Below, piece by piece: positions 47,515-60,631 of a stretch of 64,000 nucleotides of DNA (the stretch's first letter is position 1; each line of letters starts with the position of its first letter). This DNA is from Letharia columbiana (Eukaryota; Ascomycota; Lecanoromycetes; Lecanorales; Parmeliaceae), in assembly GCF_014066305.1 (NCBI RefSeq), contig NW_023501093.1:124001-188000 (forward strand), written 5' to 3'. Under the pieces are notes generated by a model. That model was not told the DNA's origin. It saw only the letters and a list, made by a program, of their open reading frames with translations, and did no database searches. A program made the position numbers and the translations under genes.

Positions 47515-49184
47515 GGTGAAGACGTTTTAGTCAGGTGAGCGTAGGAGACACCAGCGTCGAGATAGACAAAAGCTTCAAAGCACTTCTGTAGAAGTAATGA
47601 CAGTCTTGAAGGCAATACGAAGGCATTGGAATCAGCAACAGCAAGATGTGAAAGAAACAGGAATCCTAGCAAGGATGCTCATGAGGAGGTGTTGTATGAC
47701 AAAAGTCACACTATTGCCAAATGATGCGGACCCCGGGATGAAGTCAGAGAGTGCGCTGTGCTGTTCTTGTGGTCCATGGACAAAAGCGAAAGCGCAGGCT
47801 TTTGTATGATGATGCACTATAGGACTGCGCACCTACCTCATGACCACCTATAGTAAGCGCGGGAAAAATCGACCGTCACACTTTACTCCCCGTGCATATG
47901 GTCCCCCAACGATCACTCGTCGTTCATGCACTCCACTTCAAAGAAGGGTCAATGAATGGCTTGTTGCCCGGACGAATGGCGTTTAGGGGTAATGAGATGA
48001 TGAGATCACAGCAAAAGGTGGCTGTGTGTAATAGGTCTTTGGGGTGTGCAGTACGGACAAGAGGATGCGCCCATGTAGATCGGATGATCCGAAGCTTCGG
48101 ACCAAGATGCAATTGTTTGCTGTCGATCAGTAGAGTATAAGTATTTTGTATTCGAAGGGCAGTCTTACTCTTAGCCCGACGAGCGCGTTCAAGCTGCAAC
48201 GTCACCACGGCCTACCCCGCGTCGTCAGAAGGTGGGGGCCTCCTCCGCGGGGAGAATTGGCCTTGATGCCCCCCCCCTGTCTCCGGGCGATCATTGAGGC
48301 TCTTCGGGATTACAGGGTGACTTGCATAGGACACACACATCGAGGAGAATGAAACGACTTAAGGCTAGACCGACTCGAAACCCATCGGCTAGAGAAGGAG
48401 CCTTTTCCCGCCACCACCGCTCACTTGAGTAATAGATAGGATTCAAACCCTCACTCTCCGATGTAAGCATGAAGGTTAGCGTAGCATACTGTTCGTTGAA
48501 AAGCTTCAACAGTACCTACTCGTATGCGAGTATTGCGTTTCCCCCAAAAGGATATCATTGGAAATATTCATTGCAAGCTATCAAACGTAAAGGTGAGGAA
48601 GCCACAATTATAAGATTTAGAAGGGTTCGTAGCCACCCTGATGGAGTTCTGTATCTTCGAAAGCCTGAAGGACTTGCAGCTGTCAACGCTTGAATAGCTG
48701 TGCAAGACATCATCATGAATGGCCTGGAAAGCAGTGGTGCATTGCGGTCTAATGTTACGAGGTAAACACCTCCTGTACTCCGGAGAGGCAGAGTTGGTGA
48801 CACAGCTTCTTGCAAGGACCGTGAACGGAGAAATTGGTGTCAGCGGCCCTCGATGGAGAGGGTGCGGTTTAAACAAGAAAGTCAACAGGTCTGCAAGTGA
48901 GGACCAAGACGCGCTAGTGCAGCCCTATCAAAGTATTGAGAGCTTCAACCACCAAATGAGGGTCAAGTTCCCTTTTCATACACCCCATCTTGCCGCGAAT
49001 TCAAATGACATCTACAGGTTTCGAATTATCCGACATTCATAACTACTTCACTGCTACACGTTGATATCATCAGTGCCCTTTCCCGGAGCATTTCAACCGG
49101 CCAATCGACTATTCAACCTCACTGTCCAGCAAGATACCAAGGGCAAGATAACGTTTCCTTCCGGTTCACGACCCGAATTCAGCC
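47515..49184. other. Gene-free intergenic region
   Basis: About 1.7 kb between the carnitine acetyltransferase (minus) and the Yag7-like gene (plus). Short open frames at 47892-48140, 48469-48693 and 48719-49042 lack recognisable features. A C9 run occurs at about 48270-48278. Promoters for both genes must lie here. Confidence 0.4.
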
Positions 49185-50833
49185 ATGTCTACCGCCCAAG
49201 TGTCCAACTCATTAGCTTACTCCGAATCTAAGAGTGCGAGGAAGAAGAAAGCCAAGGCTGAAGGCCCAGTTCAAACCGCAGCTTCACCAACAGAGCCGGA
49301 ATCTGGAGCTGGGCTAACAGCCGTTGATGGGGCCGCAACCGCGCCAGATGGGTCTTACGAGAGTCCATATATCAAGGAGCTGTATAAGTAGGCTCACTAT
49401 TCGTTGAGCTCGGGGCTCCAATATCATCCGAAGGGCTAACACGACCTCTAGGAACATCCGCAACATCAAAAAAAAGCTGGTGACTAACACCCTGTGCGCG
49501 TTCGTTGCAACCACTCTGACCATTGAGTAATTAGAATGCCACACAAAAGGTTGATTCTATCATCGCCGAGAACCCAGGCTTGTCGCTCGACGAGCTCCTT
49601 TCGGCTCGAAAGATCAACCAAGACCAAAAAGCTCAAGCTCAAAAGAAACCTTCGCTACAAGCTTCTCTTACACAACTCGAGGAACAGATTGCTCAGTACA
49701 AGCAATTCGACGAGGACTATCAGAAGCGCTTGTCCGCAGAAAAATCAGCTCTCGAGACTGCGCATACAGATGAACTGCACAAGGTCAAGGAAGCTGCAGT
49801 CGCCGAGGCAGCAGCGGATGGCAGAAAGGAAGCTAAAGATAATCTACTCGTGCTCAGCAAATTCCTGAGAGCAGCAGCAGCTAAGCGGCAGGGTGGTGAT
49901 GAGACTTCACCCGAGAATCGGGCTTTCGAAGGTGCTCTGCTGCTGGTCTACGGAGGCGAGATCGGTGCGGTCGTGGCAATGGAGAGCTTGATTGCCGGTA
50001 GCGATGAAAAAGTGCCAACAGTTGATCAAACTCCCTCAGAATTTACCTGTAAGTCTTTTGCAGTTCCCATTCATTATATCCACGCTCAATCCATTGAAAT
50101 GCCATGCATAGATAAGCAGGTCCGAGACTTAGCGTTTGAGTATGCACCATATGCAGCGGAAGAAGCTTGGGCAGAAGAAGTCGCTCAGTCGGAGCCAGCA
50201 CCTCCCGCTGCCGAAGATTCGTCTGCGACCATTGGAACTGACCCTACGGTTGCTCATGCCGGACTCACAGAGATCGACGATTCAGCTGAGCCCACAGTGA
50301 ATGGAGTCTCTTCCCATGTCGATACTCCCAATGTGCCAGACGCATCCAACATCGATGCTGGTGCGGCCAACGCAGCGGCCGGAACCAACTGGGAGGCCAA
50401 GGACCCGGCTTCTGCCGGTTCAGGCCACGACGAATGGGTCGAGATCCCACGTGATCCTACCGAGACAGACACTGGAAACTCCGCCACGCCCGCAGGGATG
50501 ACAAGTACTCAGAGCTGGGCTGAAGACGTTCCCACTGAACCCACAGATTCCATGCCGACTCCAGGATATGCGCAGACCCCTGCTGACGGCGGTGATGGTT
50601 TTCATGAAGTCCAGCATCATCGTGGTGGACGGGGTCGCGGCAGTGGTCAAGGAGAGCATCGTGGTGGTAACCGTGCTGGCCGTGGCTTTAGGGGCGATCG
50701 TGGAGAGGGCGGAGGGCGTAGCCGCGGAGGCTATAGGGGAGATCGCGGTGGAGGAGAAGGCGGTGGACGTGGTGGTGGACGTGGACGTGGTGGATTCCGA
50801 GGCAACCGTGGGCGTGGTGAGGGAGCCCAATAG
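49185..50833 (+). CDS. Yag7-like protein with C-terminal RGG domain
   Basis: Four exons, 49185-49387, 49452-49479, 49535-50048 and 50112-50833, give 488 residues. The N-terminal block ESPYIKELYKNIRNIKKKLN, then VDSIIAENPGLSLDELLSAR, and the helical QASLTQLEEQIAQYKQFDED region fit the Yag7 family. Residues ~250-410 are acidic and disordered. The end is a dense Arg-Gly-Gly region (about 70 residues), which usually binds RNA and is arginine-methylated. Exon 2 is only 28 nt. A role in ribosome or mRNA binding is inferred from the RGG tail; the yeast protein is poorly characterised. Confidence 0.78.
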
Positions 50834-52069
50834 GCAAGTTGCGCTGACCCCGCACCATCTGTTTCATTAGGTCCTTTGTACGTGCGGCCTTTGAGCATGT
50901 GCGATCTTTCTTCTATGATGCAAAAAGGAAAATCCGGAAGAGCTAGAACGAGGATTAATTTAGCATTTCACTTTACGTGGCTGCCGATGCTTGGGCATAG
51001 CCGGTAATGTTGCGAGCATAGCGGGTGCATTGCGTCTAGAGCGGGTCTACCAGAATGATGCTCTCTCAAGCACCATGACTTTGAGATTTACCCTTCCGAG
51101 CCTTCCTGTTACATCCTACCAGATACAAGATACAAGACTCAGGGTTCTTTCTACCATGTCTAACTGCCCAATAGCAATTGGCCGCGGCCGATTCATGCAA
51201 TGTGCGGCTGTCATCCGATCTAGGGCTGAATCATCAAACGTGATCTACTGCAAGGTACCTTACCGACATGCTTGTCCAACTTCTTTGTACCATGTCTTCC
51301 TTTCATGGAAATGTGAGGATGCCCTAAGCAAAAGATTAATTGTTTGGTGAAAATATTTCTGGGAGCCTAGGTATGCTGAAGATCGCGGCTACGGATAGAT
51401 GCACAACACAAGGATTGATCTTTGCTATGAGGGTCTTGGTCAGCAAAGAGATGTTCTTTACGCATACCCCAATTGCAAAGGGTTGGGATCCGTTAAAGCA
51501 AGTGATCGTACATGTAGACAAGCAGTTTGGTCGAAGAGATAAGACCATCCTTTTTGACCTGAAGACAACGTCAACTAAAGCTGGAATTCGATCAATTCCA
51601 GAGTGACACAGTAGTGGCTTGTTCGAATGCTTCATGAAAGCTTGAGTATTCAGTCTTGGTGAGTGCCGTGATCTGATAAGAGCGAAAGCTCGAAGCCTCC
51701 TTGAATAGAACCGGCAGTTCGTGCGGAACGATGTTCTTGGCGCGGACACTAAGCCCTAAAAGCTTGGCGCAAGCGACACTCTAGACCTCAACCACGTCTT
51801 TACTGACCCCCATGGCATTTTAGCTGATCCCCTGGACAAGCATCAAGCAATGGACCTTGGAGATCCTCATATCAGTCTCTGATATCACCTGTACTTGTTT
51901 CTTGGGACATCCTTCGCCTAGGGAGGCACGAGACTCACTCTTCGGCCTCTTGGCATGCGACGAGAAGACTCGAATAACACTACTGGCCTGACAGTCTGAT
52001 TGCACCATCAACCAGCGGTACTCGAGCGCTCCGTTGACTGTCAGCTGAAAGAGAATATCATTCGCCGCC
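50834..52069. other. Intergenic region
   Basis: 3' flank of the Yag7-like gene and promoter of the KDM4-like gene. Open frames inside (for example 51340-51606) have no ATG or no recognisable content. No other signal was seen. Confidence 0.45.
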
Positions 52070-55000
52070 ATGGCGGATGCGGCCATGTCTCCACCCAGCG
52101 AAGGTGAGGTGAAGATGGAGATCGATCAGGCCGATAGCAGACCTGCCCTTACCCCACCCACGAGCGAGAATACTGATAAAAAGGACGACGAATCTGGATC
52201 AGAGCTATCTGATCTGGAGCCGGAAGAACCTTTAGAGGAACATCCTGTTCAACCGAAGGTAGAGGATGAGGAAGAGATTGTTCCGGACCACTACTATGAT
52301 GGTGGGAAAGTGCCCGTTTTCAAGCCTGTAAGTATCCTACCCGCGCCAGAAGACTCTAATCTATGGCACGCGATGGGCCTGCGGTTGCTTGTTTCATCAC
52401 ACTGACATATCCTAAGACTATGAACCAATTCCGCAGTTTCAAAGAATTCATCCAGAAGATCGACAAGTATGGCATGAAGTCAGGCATTGTCAAGGTCATT
52501 CCCCCTAAAGAATGGTATGTATTCGCAATGAAAGAGCTGATTTGCCACTCAACGCCGGCTAATCAATTCTGACCAGGCGCGATTCTCTCCCTTCACTCGA
52601 CGAACAAGTCAAGACCATCAAAGTCAAGAATCCTATTACACAGGAATTCCATGGTACCCACGGCACTTATACACAAGCCAACATAGAGAAACAGCGTTCG
52701 TACAACCTGCCGCAATGGAAAGCCTTGACCGAAGAGAGCAGTCATCAGCCACCAGCGAAGCGAGGCGAGCGTCGGCGTAACCAGGAAAAGCCTATCAGAG
52801 CGCCTCCTGCACGAGTGCGAAATCCTCCTGGTACAAATACGGGCCCAAAGAAAAGGGGGCCTGGTCGTCCTAGGATCCGTCCGTTGGCGGCTACTGTTGA
52901 AGAGAATGAAAAGGAGGCCGCTCAAGACGCAAATGGCAGTAGAGTAGAGACACCGCTCACGCCCGTTTCGCCACCACTGAAGCCAAAGAAAATGAAGAAA
53001 GAACAGTTCAGTGACGACGAAACACCCAAGTCTAAAGGCCGTCAACCAAAGTCCGGTCAATCAAAATCGGTTTCGTCTAGGAGACAACATAACCGTCGAG
53101 ATCAAGCAGATGTGGTAGACGAGGAGGCTTTCCAAGACTTTGATTATCGCGTCTACAACCAGGGAGAATGGACCACGGAGCGCATACAGGAGCTTGAAAC
53201 AGCATACTGGAAGAGCTTGAATTTTAGTAATCCGTTGTACGGTGCCGATATGCCAGGATCTCTTTTCGACGACTCAACCAAGGAGTGGAATGTCGCAAAG
53301 CTTGAAAACCTTTTGGACGTTCTGGGTCAATCGGTGCCCGGTGTTAACACGGCGTACCTTTACCTGGGTATGTGGAAGGCTTCTTTTGCTTGGCATTTGG
53401 AAGATGTGGATCTCTACAGTATCAACTACATTCATTTTGGGGCTCCAAAGCAGTGGTACAGTATCTCACAAGCAGATGCGCGGAAGTTTGAAACAACCAT
53501 GCGATCAATCTGGCCAAACGATGCAAAGAACTGCGATCAGTTCCTCCGCCACAAGACCTACCTCATTTCGCCTCAACTTCTCGAATCGCAGCACAAGATC
53601 AAGGTCAACCGCCTTGTCCACAACGAAGGAGAGTTCGTCATCACTTTCCCGTATGGCTATCATTCGGGCTACAATCTCGGCTACAATTGCGCTGAATCTG
53701 TCAATTTTGCTACTGAGGCTTGGTTGGATTACGGCAAAGTCGCGAGAAAGTGCAATTGTGAAGCTGACAGTGTCTGGGTTGATGTTCGAGATATCGAGCG
53801 AAAGCTTCGTGGTGAGCCCACTCCCGAGTACTACGAAGAGACTGAAGACGAGGAAGACGACGAGGATGATGAGCCTACTGATCTGCCTACACCTCCGAGC
53901 AGCGACAAGGGCAAACCCAAACGAAGTCACAAGAGAAAGAGGGACGCCAACGAGAAAGACACCAAGCCAAAGATCAAGAAGTTACGAATTAAGATGAAAG
54001 CGCCTGCATATGAGCCTTGCACACTGTGTCCGAACGATAACTCTTATGAAGAGCTGCTGCCGACTGACAATGGCCACAAAGCTCATCGGCGTTGTGGTCT
54101 TTATACTCCCGAGACCTACATATCCGAGGAAGGAGGGTGTGAAAAGATCTGCGATGTCGCTCACATTGATAAAGCTCGCTTGGAACTGAAATGCAACCAC
54201 TGTCGCAGCAAAAAGGGGGCTGTCTTCCAGTGCTCCCAGAAGAAGTGTGTTCGAGCGTTTCACGCAACGTGCGCAGCTCAAGCCGGAGTGCTCGTCGACA
54301 TCGGTCTCGTGCCAGTGTACGGAGAGGACGGGACCGAGTACACGGACACTGGGATTGACTTCCGATGTCGCATCCACCGAGGCAGAAGAGGGAAGAATGT
54401 TGAAGGTGCTCATCTTGAGGAGAATACTTTGATAAGGAAGACTGCACTCAAGCTTCCCGTTGGAGAAGTGGTCCAGATGCAGTATCTTCACGGAGACATC
54501 TTCGCTGGTGTTGTCTTGGAAAATCGGAAAAGCGAGCAGACGCTGTTGATCCACGTTCTGCCAAGGGGGTAAGTCCTTGAAAAGTGTATCTTAGACTTCC
54601 CTTGCTAACGAAAAGTCCTACAGGGACAAGATCGAGGTCGAATACAAGTGGCTGCTTGTCTTTGATCCCATCAACTCTCAGCTGCCAATGCCTTCTGAAA
54701 ATGCCAAGCCTCTGCCCGCTGAGCTGGCCCGCAAATCTCGAACTACTGCCGAAGATCCTGCGAACAACGACGATCCTAAACCAAACGATCCTTTCGGTGA
54801 CCCTGATAGCAATTTCCGCTGGGAGGAGTTCGACTCTTGCAAAGCCTTCCGGAACCCGGCTCAGGTAAAGATCGACATTGACAAGCCGAGCAAGCTGTGG
54901 TACTATCTTGGCAAATCATCTACTGAAGCAAAAGCCCATTACACTGCACATTTAGCCATCCAGCAGAACGACCCGACTGCGAATTTCCTGGAGAGCGTCA

Positions 55001-56714
55001 GGATTGCCTCAGTAGCCGCTGCAGCTGCGAAGCCACCTGCCCAGCGAGTACCTTACTCAGCTTCGTACCCATCTGGTATCAATCATCAAAATGCCCTAAA
55101 CGCTCCCCGTACTGGCGCCAACGTCCATGTGCCACAGGTCAAGCCACAGCCCAAGGCCGCGGCAACCCAGTATACGAAGCCAGCAGCCACCAAGGAACGG
55201 CCATACCACGGCAAATATGCTATCACGGATCCAATAGCTGCTCAGTACAAGCCTAAACCCGGTGTCAATGTCGACGCGCAAGCATTGTACAACCAGCGTG
55301 CATTCCAAAACGCAGCGGCTTCCCAGCTTCCGCAACAGTACCACAGCCATCAAAATCCTGGCTATCGAGCTCCACAAGCATCCATGGGAGCTGCAGCTCC
55401 TACAGCACCCATGATGTCTGGACAGCCCCAAGCGCCTCAAGATCCCAGGAGTCGAACTAAGTACAGTTATAACTACAACGTGAGGCTCTTCAAACATGTT
55501 TTCTCCATGTGACGTCCACTGACAATATTCAGCGAACTGCTATGCCGTGCCAGCAAGCCCAGGCTCGGCCGCAATATTCTCAAGAGCAGCACAGTCAGCC
55601 GCTGCATACGCCTCAGCCTGCACCATACTCTCGGCCTCAAGCTCCCGTTGCCAACATGATGGGCGTCCCTTTTACGACTACCACTCCTATTGCTAACCAG
55701 CACACCTTCAGTAGACCGTCATCGGCTCAGCGACGCCCATCATCAGTATCCAGTGCCCCCGAAAAATCTATCGTATTGACAGCGCTAGTACCAGAGACGA
55801 AGAAAATTTCTCGCATTAATGTCTCAGAGAGGTATACTTATCTTCACGATGCGGAGAAGGCTCGTCCCCAAGTTTATCAGTCACCATACGCTCTTGGAGG
55901 GGGCTTCAGTTCTGCTTATCTACCAGCTCCGGCCGCTGCACCCAAGACCCGACCAAGAGGCCCTAGTATCAGTGAAGAGTACCTCATGACGCGTACACCA
56001 AGCCAGCAAGAGCAAATCAGCCAGAACTCCATGGAAGCTAAGGTCAAGGCCCAACAATACCAGCATCAACAGCAATTGCAGCGTGGCCAGAGCATAAGCC
56101 AAATCCAGACACAAGGCCAAAGTCATAGTCGCAGCAACAGTATCAAACAAGAATATCAACAGCCTCAGCACGTGCAGATGTCAGCTATTCAGCAACCTCA
56201 GCCATCTTACCACCACCCTTCGCCCCAAGCGTACCGCAATTTTCATACGAACCCCCAATCCTACCAGCAATACAACCATTACTCACCCTCCTATGCTGCC
56301 AGCTCACTTCATCATCAGCCACAACCTCATCAGTATCATCAGTCCGATCATCAGCCTTATCATCATCATCAATCTCCGAATTATCCGACCCACTACCAAC
56401 AGCCACAGACGTATCAAGCGAACCACAGTCAGCAACAAGCGCAGTATCAATCCCCACAAGACTTCCAACTGCAACTCCAACGCGAAGCCCAGCATTCTCC
56501 GCAAGGCGGATGGTTGGACCAATTCTCACGCGGCCTCCAGAACGCAGCTAACCACGGCGGTAGCCAAGGAGTACCCGTATACAGCGGCGCAAGTAGCTAT
56601 GGCGGCATAGGCTATAGCAGTGGTGAAGGTGGCCAAGGCAGTCCGCTGAAGTACGAAATGGGCGGAGCTGGCACGGAAATGCTGCCTATGATGCGAGAGG
56701 GAGGGAGGTACTGA
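52070..56714 (+). CDS. JmjN/JmjC histone demethylase, KDM4/Rph1 family, with PHD
   Basis: Five exons (52070-52327, 52417-52514, 52577-54568, 54624-55479, 55533-56714) give 1461 residues. JmjN is at about 81-125 (VPVFKPTMNQFRSFKEFIQK). An AT-hook-like KKRGPGRPR lies at ~210. The JmjC domain spans ~310-515. The Fe(II) ligands are His392 and Glu394 (HLED) and His481 (GYHSGYN); the zinc-binding CNC follows. An extended PHD module runs from about 599 (PCTLC) to 728. The last ~700 residues are Gln/Pro/His/Ser-rich and disordered. KDM4 enzymes remove methyl groups from H3K9 and H3K36 using 2-oxoglutarate; the intact ligands predict activity. The classic C2H2 fingers of yeast Rph1 were not seen. Confidence 0.93.
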
Positions 56715-58293
56715 ATCAATTCAAATACGGAGTTTGGAAGGTAATGGATTTTACTGAAGGCGTGTGTCAGCATCTCAGCCGGAATCATGTGGAAGGACGA
56801 GATGACTTCGTGCTTCATTGTACATTCTTTCATGGTATGTGTGCATGTGGAATCGGTGCTCCAAGGGCAACAAGGGACGGATGATCACGGACGTTGCTTC
56901 ATGCATATGGCTACCCTTTTTATGCAGCGAAGAGACCAAGGGATGGGGTTGTATTTACGTGTGGTACTTTACGTACAGACGAGGACTTTGTACTCTACGT
57001 CTCGCTTGTAGATAAAGGGTCAAAGCGATTAATTTCGCTAAAACTGTGTTATGAAATGGTGACTGCTCGACTAAGTCTGATCTGATTGGACCAAGGGCCG
57101 TAAGTTTCAGGTCGTGATTGCAGCAGGTCATACTTTCTCCCTGGTCTACTGCCTATGTGGATTGAGATCAACTTCGTAGAATTTCCAAATTTCAGTGGTA
57201 GCGATGATCTGCTCAGTAGCCTCTACACCAGAGTTATCTGTGCATTCTGGAATGTCACGTTCTTAAAACCAAACCCACGATTCCAAAGAGCGGAGTTATT
57301 GGAATCTCGAGTGCCGTACTAGTACAACTATTGCTCTGGTCAGACTGTTCTTCGAGGTCCAAGTAGCTGCGAGAATGTATGTAGCTGTTGTTTAGGTTGC
57401 TCTTCTTATTCCATGGTATACAAGCAAAGCTCGTGGTCATATCAGAGCTTACCGTATTTTGGAAACATGGGCGATCCACAGAAGATAGCCGTACGGAGAG
57501 CATCACTTCTCTTTCGAAGAGCTCGAAGAGGAAGCGAAGGAACTGGTGGCGGCAGACAAGGGACAAGAAGCAGGTATGACAGCGACTCGAAGCATGACAG
57601 CAGTGAAAGAGACATGTCCGTGGAAAGATTGATGGAAGTAGTTTACAAAAAGTAGATATCGCAATGTAGCCTACTGTGGGATACCGTCAATGACCGTCCA
57701 TGAATCAGCCGGAAGAAATCGTGGAAAAAGCCGTGTACAATAACCGCATGCCTATGGAAAATGATATTTGACCTGGTGTAAGTGATCCAGTGGCCGAGCA
57801 TGATCGCACTCTCCGCTGTTCTCGCCAAGTTATATCTCCATTTTGTCTTGGTCTCAAGTTGATGGAGCCCGAAGTGGGCTTGAGACCCTTGACTTCCACT
57901 GCACATCTAAGCAGTCTGTTGGTCAACCGTCAGGCGACTCAAAGCGGGTCTTATTCAATGGGAAGCCTTACTCCCAGGCTTGGTCATTGATAGTCAGTCG
58001 GGTCATGCCAGCAGGGTTGGCCGTGAGTGAATCCTGCCCGTAAGCTAGCAATATGACCTTGATTCTCGAAGACAGGGCGCCTAAGACCACTGACTCATCT
58101 ACTCGCTCTGCACTGTAAGAAACTTGCTTTATGCTTCTCTTCTCGAATTCATTGAAATCTCTATTCTCAAAATCTATCCTTGGGGAATCTTGACGCTACC
58201 ACGGATGTCCATCTTCGACATGGATCGTCATGGACTCACGGAAACCTCTTGTGGGTACTCTAAAACGGCACAACTCGAGAAAGATAGCTGCGT
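56715..58293. other. Convergent intergenic region
   Basis: About 1.6 kb between the ends of the KDM4-like and CENP-W-like genes. Short frames at 57255-57655 and 57643-57990 occur on both strands without recognisable features. No gene was called. Confidence 0.4.
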
Positions 58294-58718
58294 CTAGCAT
58301 TTGAATTTCATAAGACTCTTCTGCATAGTCGATCAGCCTTCTTCAATCACATCAAAGTCACATTGCATGCCCACCTCGCTTACTTCCCGGATACTGTCTG
58401 CAGTGATTCTCCTCCGATTTCCGTTCTTGATATGCATCGATGCTTCTTGAATCAAACTATAGATTACAAGATTTATTAATACTGCGGCGTTGAACGAAGT
58501 AAAGGTGGAAAGTAGGGCATGGACTCACTCTTGTACGAAGAGGGTGTAGTCTAGAAATATCTGCCTTTTTCATCATTGACATATCCTCAGAAGAAGCATG
58601 TTTCATACCATGATGCGTGACTTACCAGGACGTCAGCGTTCTTGCTGAGACTGCGATTCGAATGGGCTTTGACGATCTTTTTGATTGTGGATCGAGGGTA
58701 AAGTCTTTTAGATGCCAT
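58294..58718 (-). CDS. CENP-W-like histone-fold kinetochore protein
   Basis: Four exons, 58626-58718, 58529-58560, 58375-58456 and 58294-58320, encode 77 residues. The product reads MASKRLYPRSTIKKIVKAHS, then LSKNADVLIFLDYTLFVQDL, then RRRITADSIREVSE, and ends KSLMKFKC. This is the layout and size of CENP-W (Wip1 in fission yeast), whose histone fold pairs with CENP-T on centromeric DNA in the inner kinetochore. All introns are GT-AG; the last donor was chosen to give EVSEKSLMKFK, which aligns with the family end. An in-frame ATG at 58793 would add 25 residues of uncertain value. It is divergent from RAD57 across 220 bp. Confidence 0.8.
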
Positions 58719-58938
58719 GGTAGGCCTCGTGGGCCTCGTTGATCTCGTTGAGTTAGCTGGAATGTATCGGGGGTAGAGTTCTGTTCTACGCATGTACTGG
58801 GAGACTGGAAGCTTGTGGTTGTGCTTTGTTTACGTTTGAGTCTTTTGACCATATATTCGTAAGGGAAAGTTTGCCGACGCGAGCCGCCGCGGGCAACTGC
58901 TATCAGATTTCCCCGCAGACTAGCATGACTCTATCCCC

Positions 58939-60305
58939 ATGACAGACCTTCTTCATACGATCCCAGACTTTCCGACGAAGCTGTATACCCATCTTCTGCC
59001 ATCGTTGGAGAAACATCTAATCACCACAACCGACCTTCTCACCCTCGATGCTTTGGAGGTAGCAAAACGGGCACATTTACCCCTCCTTGATGTGAGGAGA
59101 CTGGCCAGTCATGTCGTTGCCATCTTACAATGTCGATTGGGGTTGAAGACAGACAATGCGCCTTCGTATCAGAACGCCGGAGAAGGCCAGGCGGGTTATG
59201 GCTCGTTGAGGAAGACGGGAAAGGAAGCGACTACCCGATTGAGCCTTATCAGCACTCTTGACCCTTCCATAGATGAAGCATTGGGCGGTGGTATACCAAC
59301 AAGTTGCATCACTGAGATCACGGGAGAAAGGTATGACCTCTGATCTTTAATCTTGCTTCACAACAAAGGCTAAGACTTGATAGTGGTGCTGGCAAAACGC
59401 AACTCCTCCTCACTCTTCTTCTTTCCGCCCAACTTCCTCCACCTGATGGTCTCTCACGTCCAACCCTCTACATCTCAACCGAGCACCCTCTTCCGACAGT
59501 TCGCCTTGCTCAGATCCTCAAGAACCATCCAGTACTCTCCTCGCATCCAAGCCCACCCTCTCTCAATCGTATCCTCACTCTAAACACCCCGGATCTTGAA
59601 TCCCAAGACCACATCCTGACCTACCAACTCCCAGTCGCACTCGCCCGTCATAGTGTCGGCTTGGTGATCCTCGACAGCATAGCAGCGAACTATCGCGCAG
59701 AGCGTAGCTCCGCCAATACGCCTTTCGCGCTCGCCACACGCTCTGCACAGCTTGTACGGCTAGGCGCTCTCCTGCGATCCCTTTCCCGCGAACACAATTG
59801 CGCAGTGGTGGTAGCAAATCAAGTCGCCGATCGGTTCGCCCCCGTCTCCACGACTTCTCGTGCATCGGCGTCGATTTCCGTAGGAAATGTCTTTTCATCC
59901 TCTCCAGCGTCAACGGCTACGACCTCCGTCCCTGCACCATCAGTATTAAGTCTTGACCACCAACAACGCTTCTTTACCGGTTGGGGCGCGGAACCCTCGA
60001 CTCCGTCCCACAATCTCAAGACGCCCACTTTAGGCCTCGTGTGGGCGAACCAGATCACTTGCCGAATTGCGCTAGTCAAGGAGCGGGATTATGGCAGCGC
60101 AGGAACTGGGGAGGGCGAAGTAGCAGTTGACGACATTGGAGGCGCAGAATGGAACTCGAGGCGTTGGAGAAGGTGGATGCGAGTTGTGTTTGCGCCATGG
60201 GTAAAAGCCACTGGGGAAAGGGAGAGGGGAGTGGAGTTTGAGATTTGGAGTGGGGGCGCAAGGGTTGTCAACAAAGCCGCTGCACAATCTCAAAAAGCAA
60301 TGTAG
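58939..60305 (+). CDS. RAD57: RecA-family DNA repair protein, Rad57/XRCC3 type
   Basis: Two exons, 58939-59330 and 59384-60305, give 437 residues. The Walker A GESGAGKTQ at ~129-137 is completed across the intron; Walker B is LVILDS at ~224-229. The N-terminal helical domain (LPLLDVRRLASHVVAIL) and ATTRLSLISTLDPSIDEALG before the P-loop match Rad51 paralogues of the Rad57/XRCC3 branch. These help load Rad51 in homologous recombination, in yeast as the Rad55-Rad57 heterodimer. A Ser/Thr/Ala-rich loop (~285-310) interrupts the core between VVVANQV and the later QRFFTGWG segment, a common variation in filamentous fungi. The protein ends in a family-like FEIWSGGARVV strand. Confidence 0.9.
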
Positions 60306-60631
60306 ATGCTGGAACTGTACCTACAAATGACCCTGATATTGTTAGCCACTTGATTTTGGATGGCTCAAATTTGAGATGAGGAGGCACATTTTGCGAGAGG
60401 GGATCGTGATTCGACATGGCTCAGCTCTAAGCAATTAACATCCTATGCCACCAGATGCTAAGACGGCCATATCCTCTTTTTGGCGAAGTAAAAAACCATC
60501 ATCACGCTGTGCTAGTATTGTTACAATCGATATCCAGTCCGGTCCACCACCCACAAGGACCAGCCTCCCTAAAGCATTTGCATTCTTTCTGTTGTTCCGA
60601 ATTTCTCGTCTTCATCGCGTATACGCGTAGC
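60306..60631. other. Convergent intergenic region
   Basis: 3' flanks of RAD57 and the Scd6-like gene. Nothing else was seen. Confidence 0.5.

Noticed and set aside
48371..48470. Possible tRNA suggested by GGATTCAAACCC-like sequence
   Set aside because: The T-arm does not pair and no acceptor or anticodon stem could be drawn.
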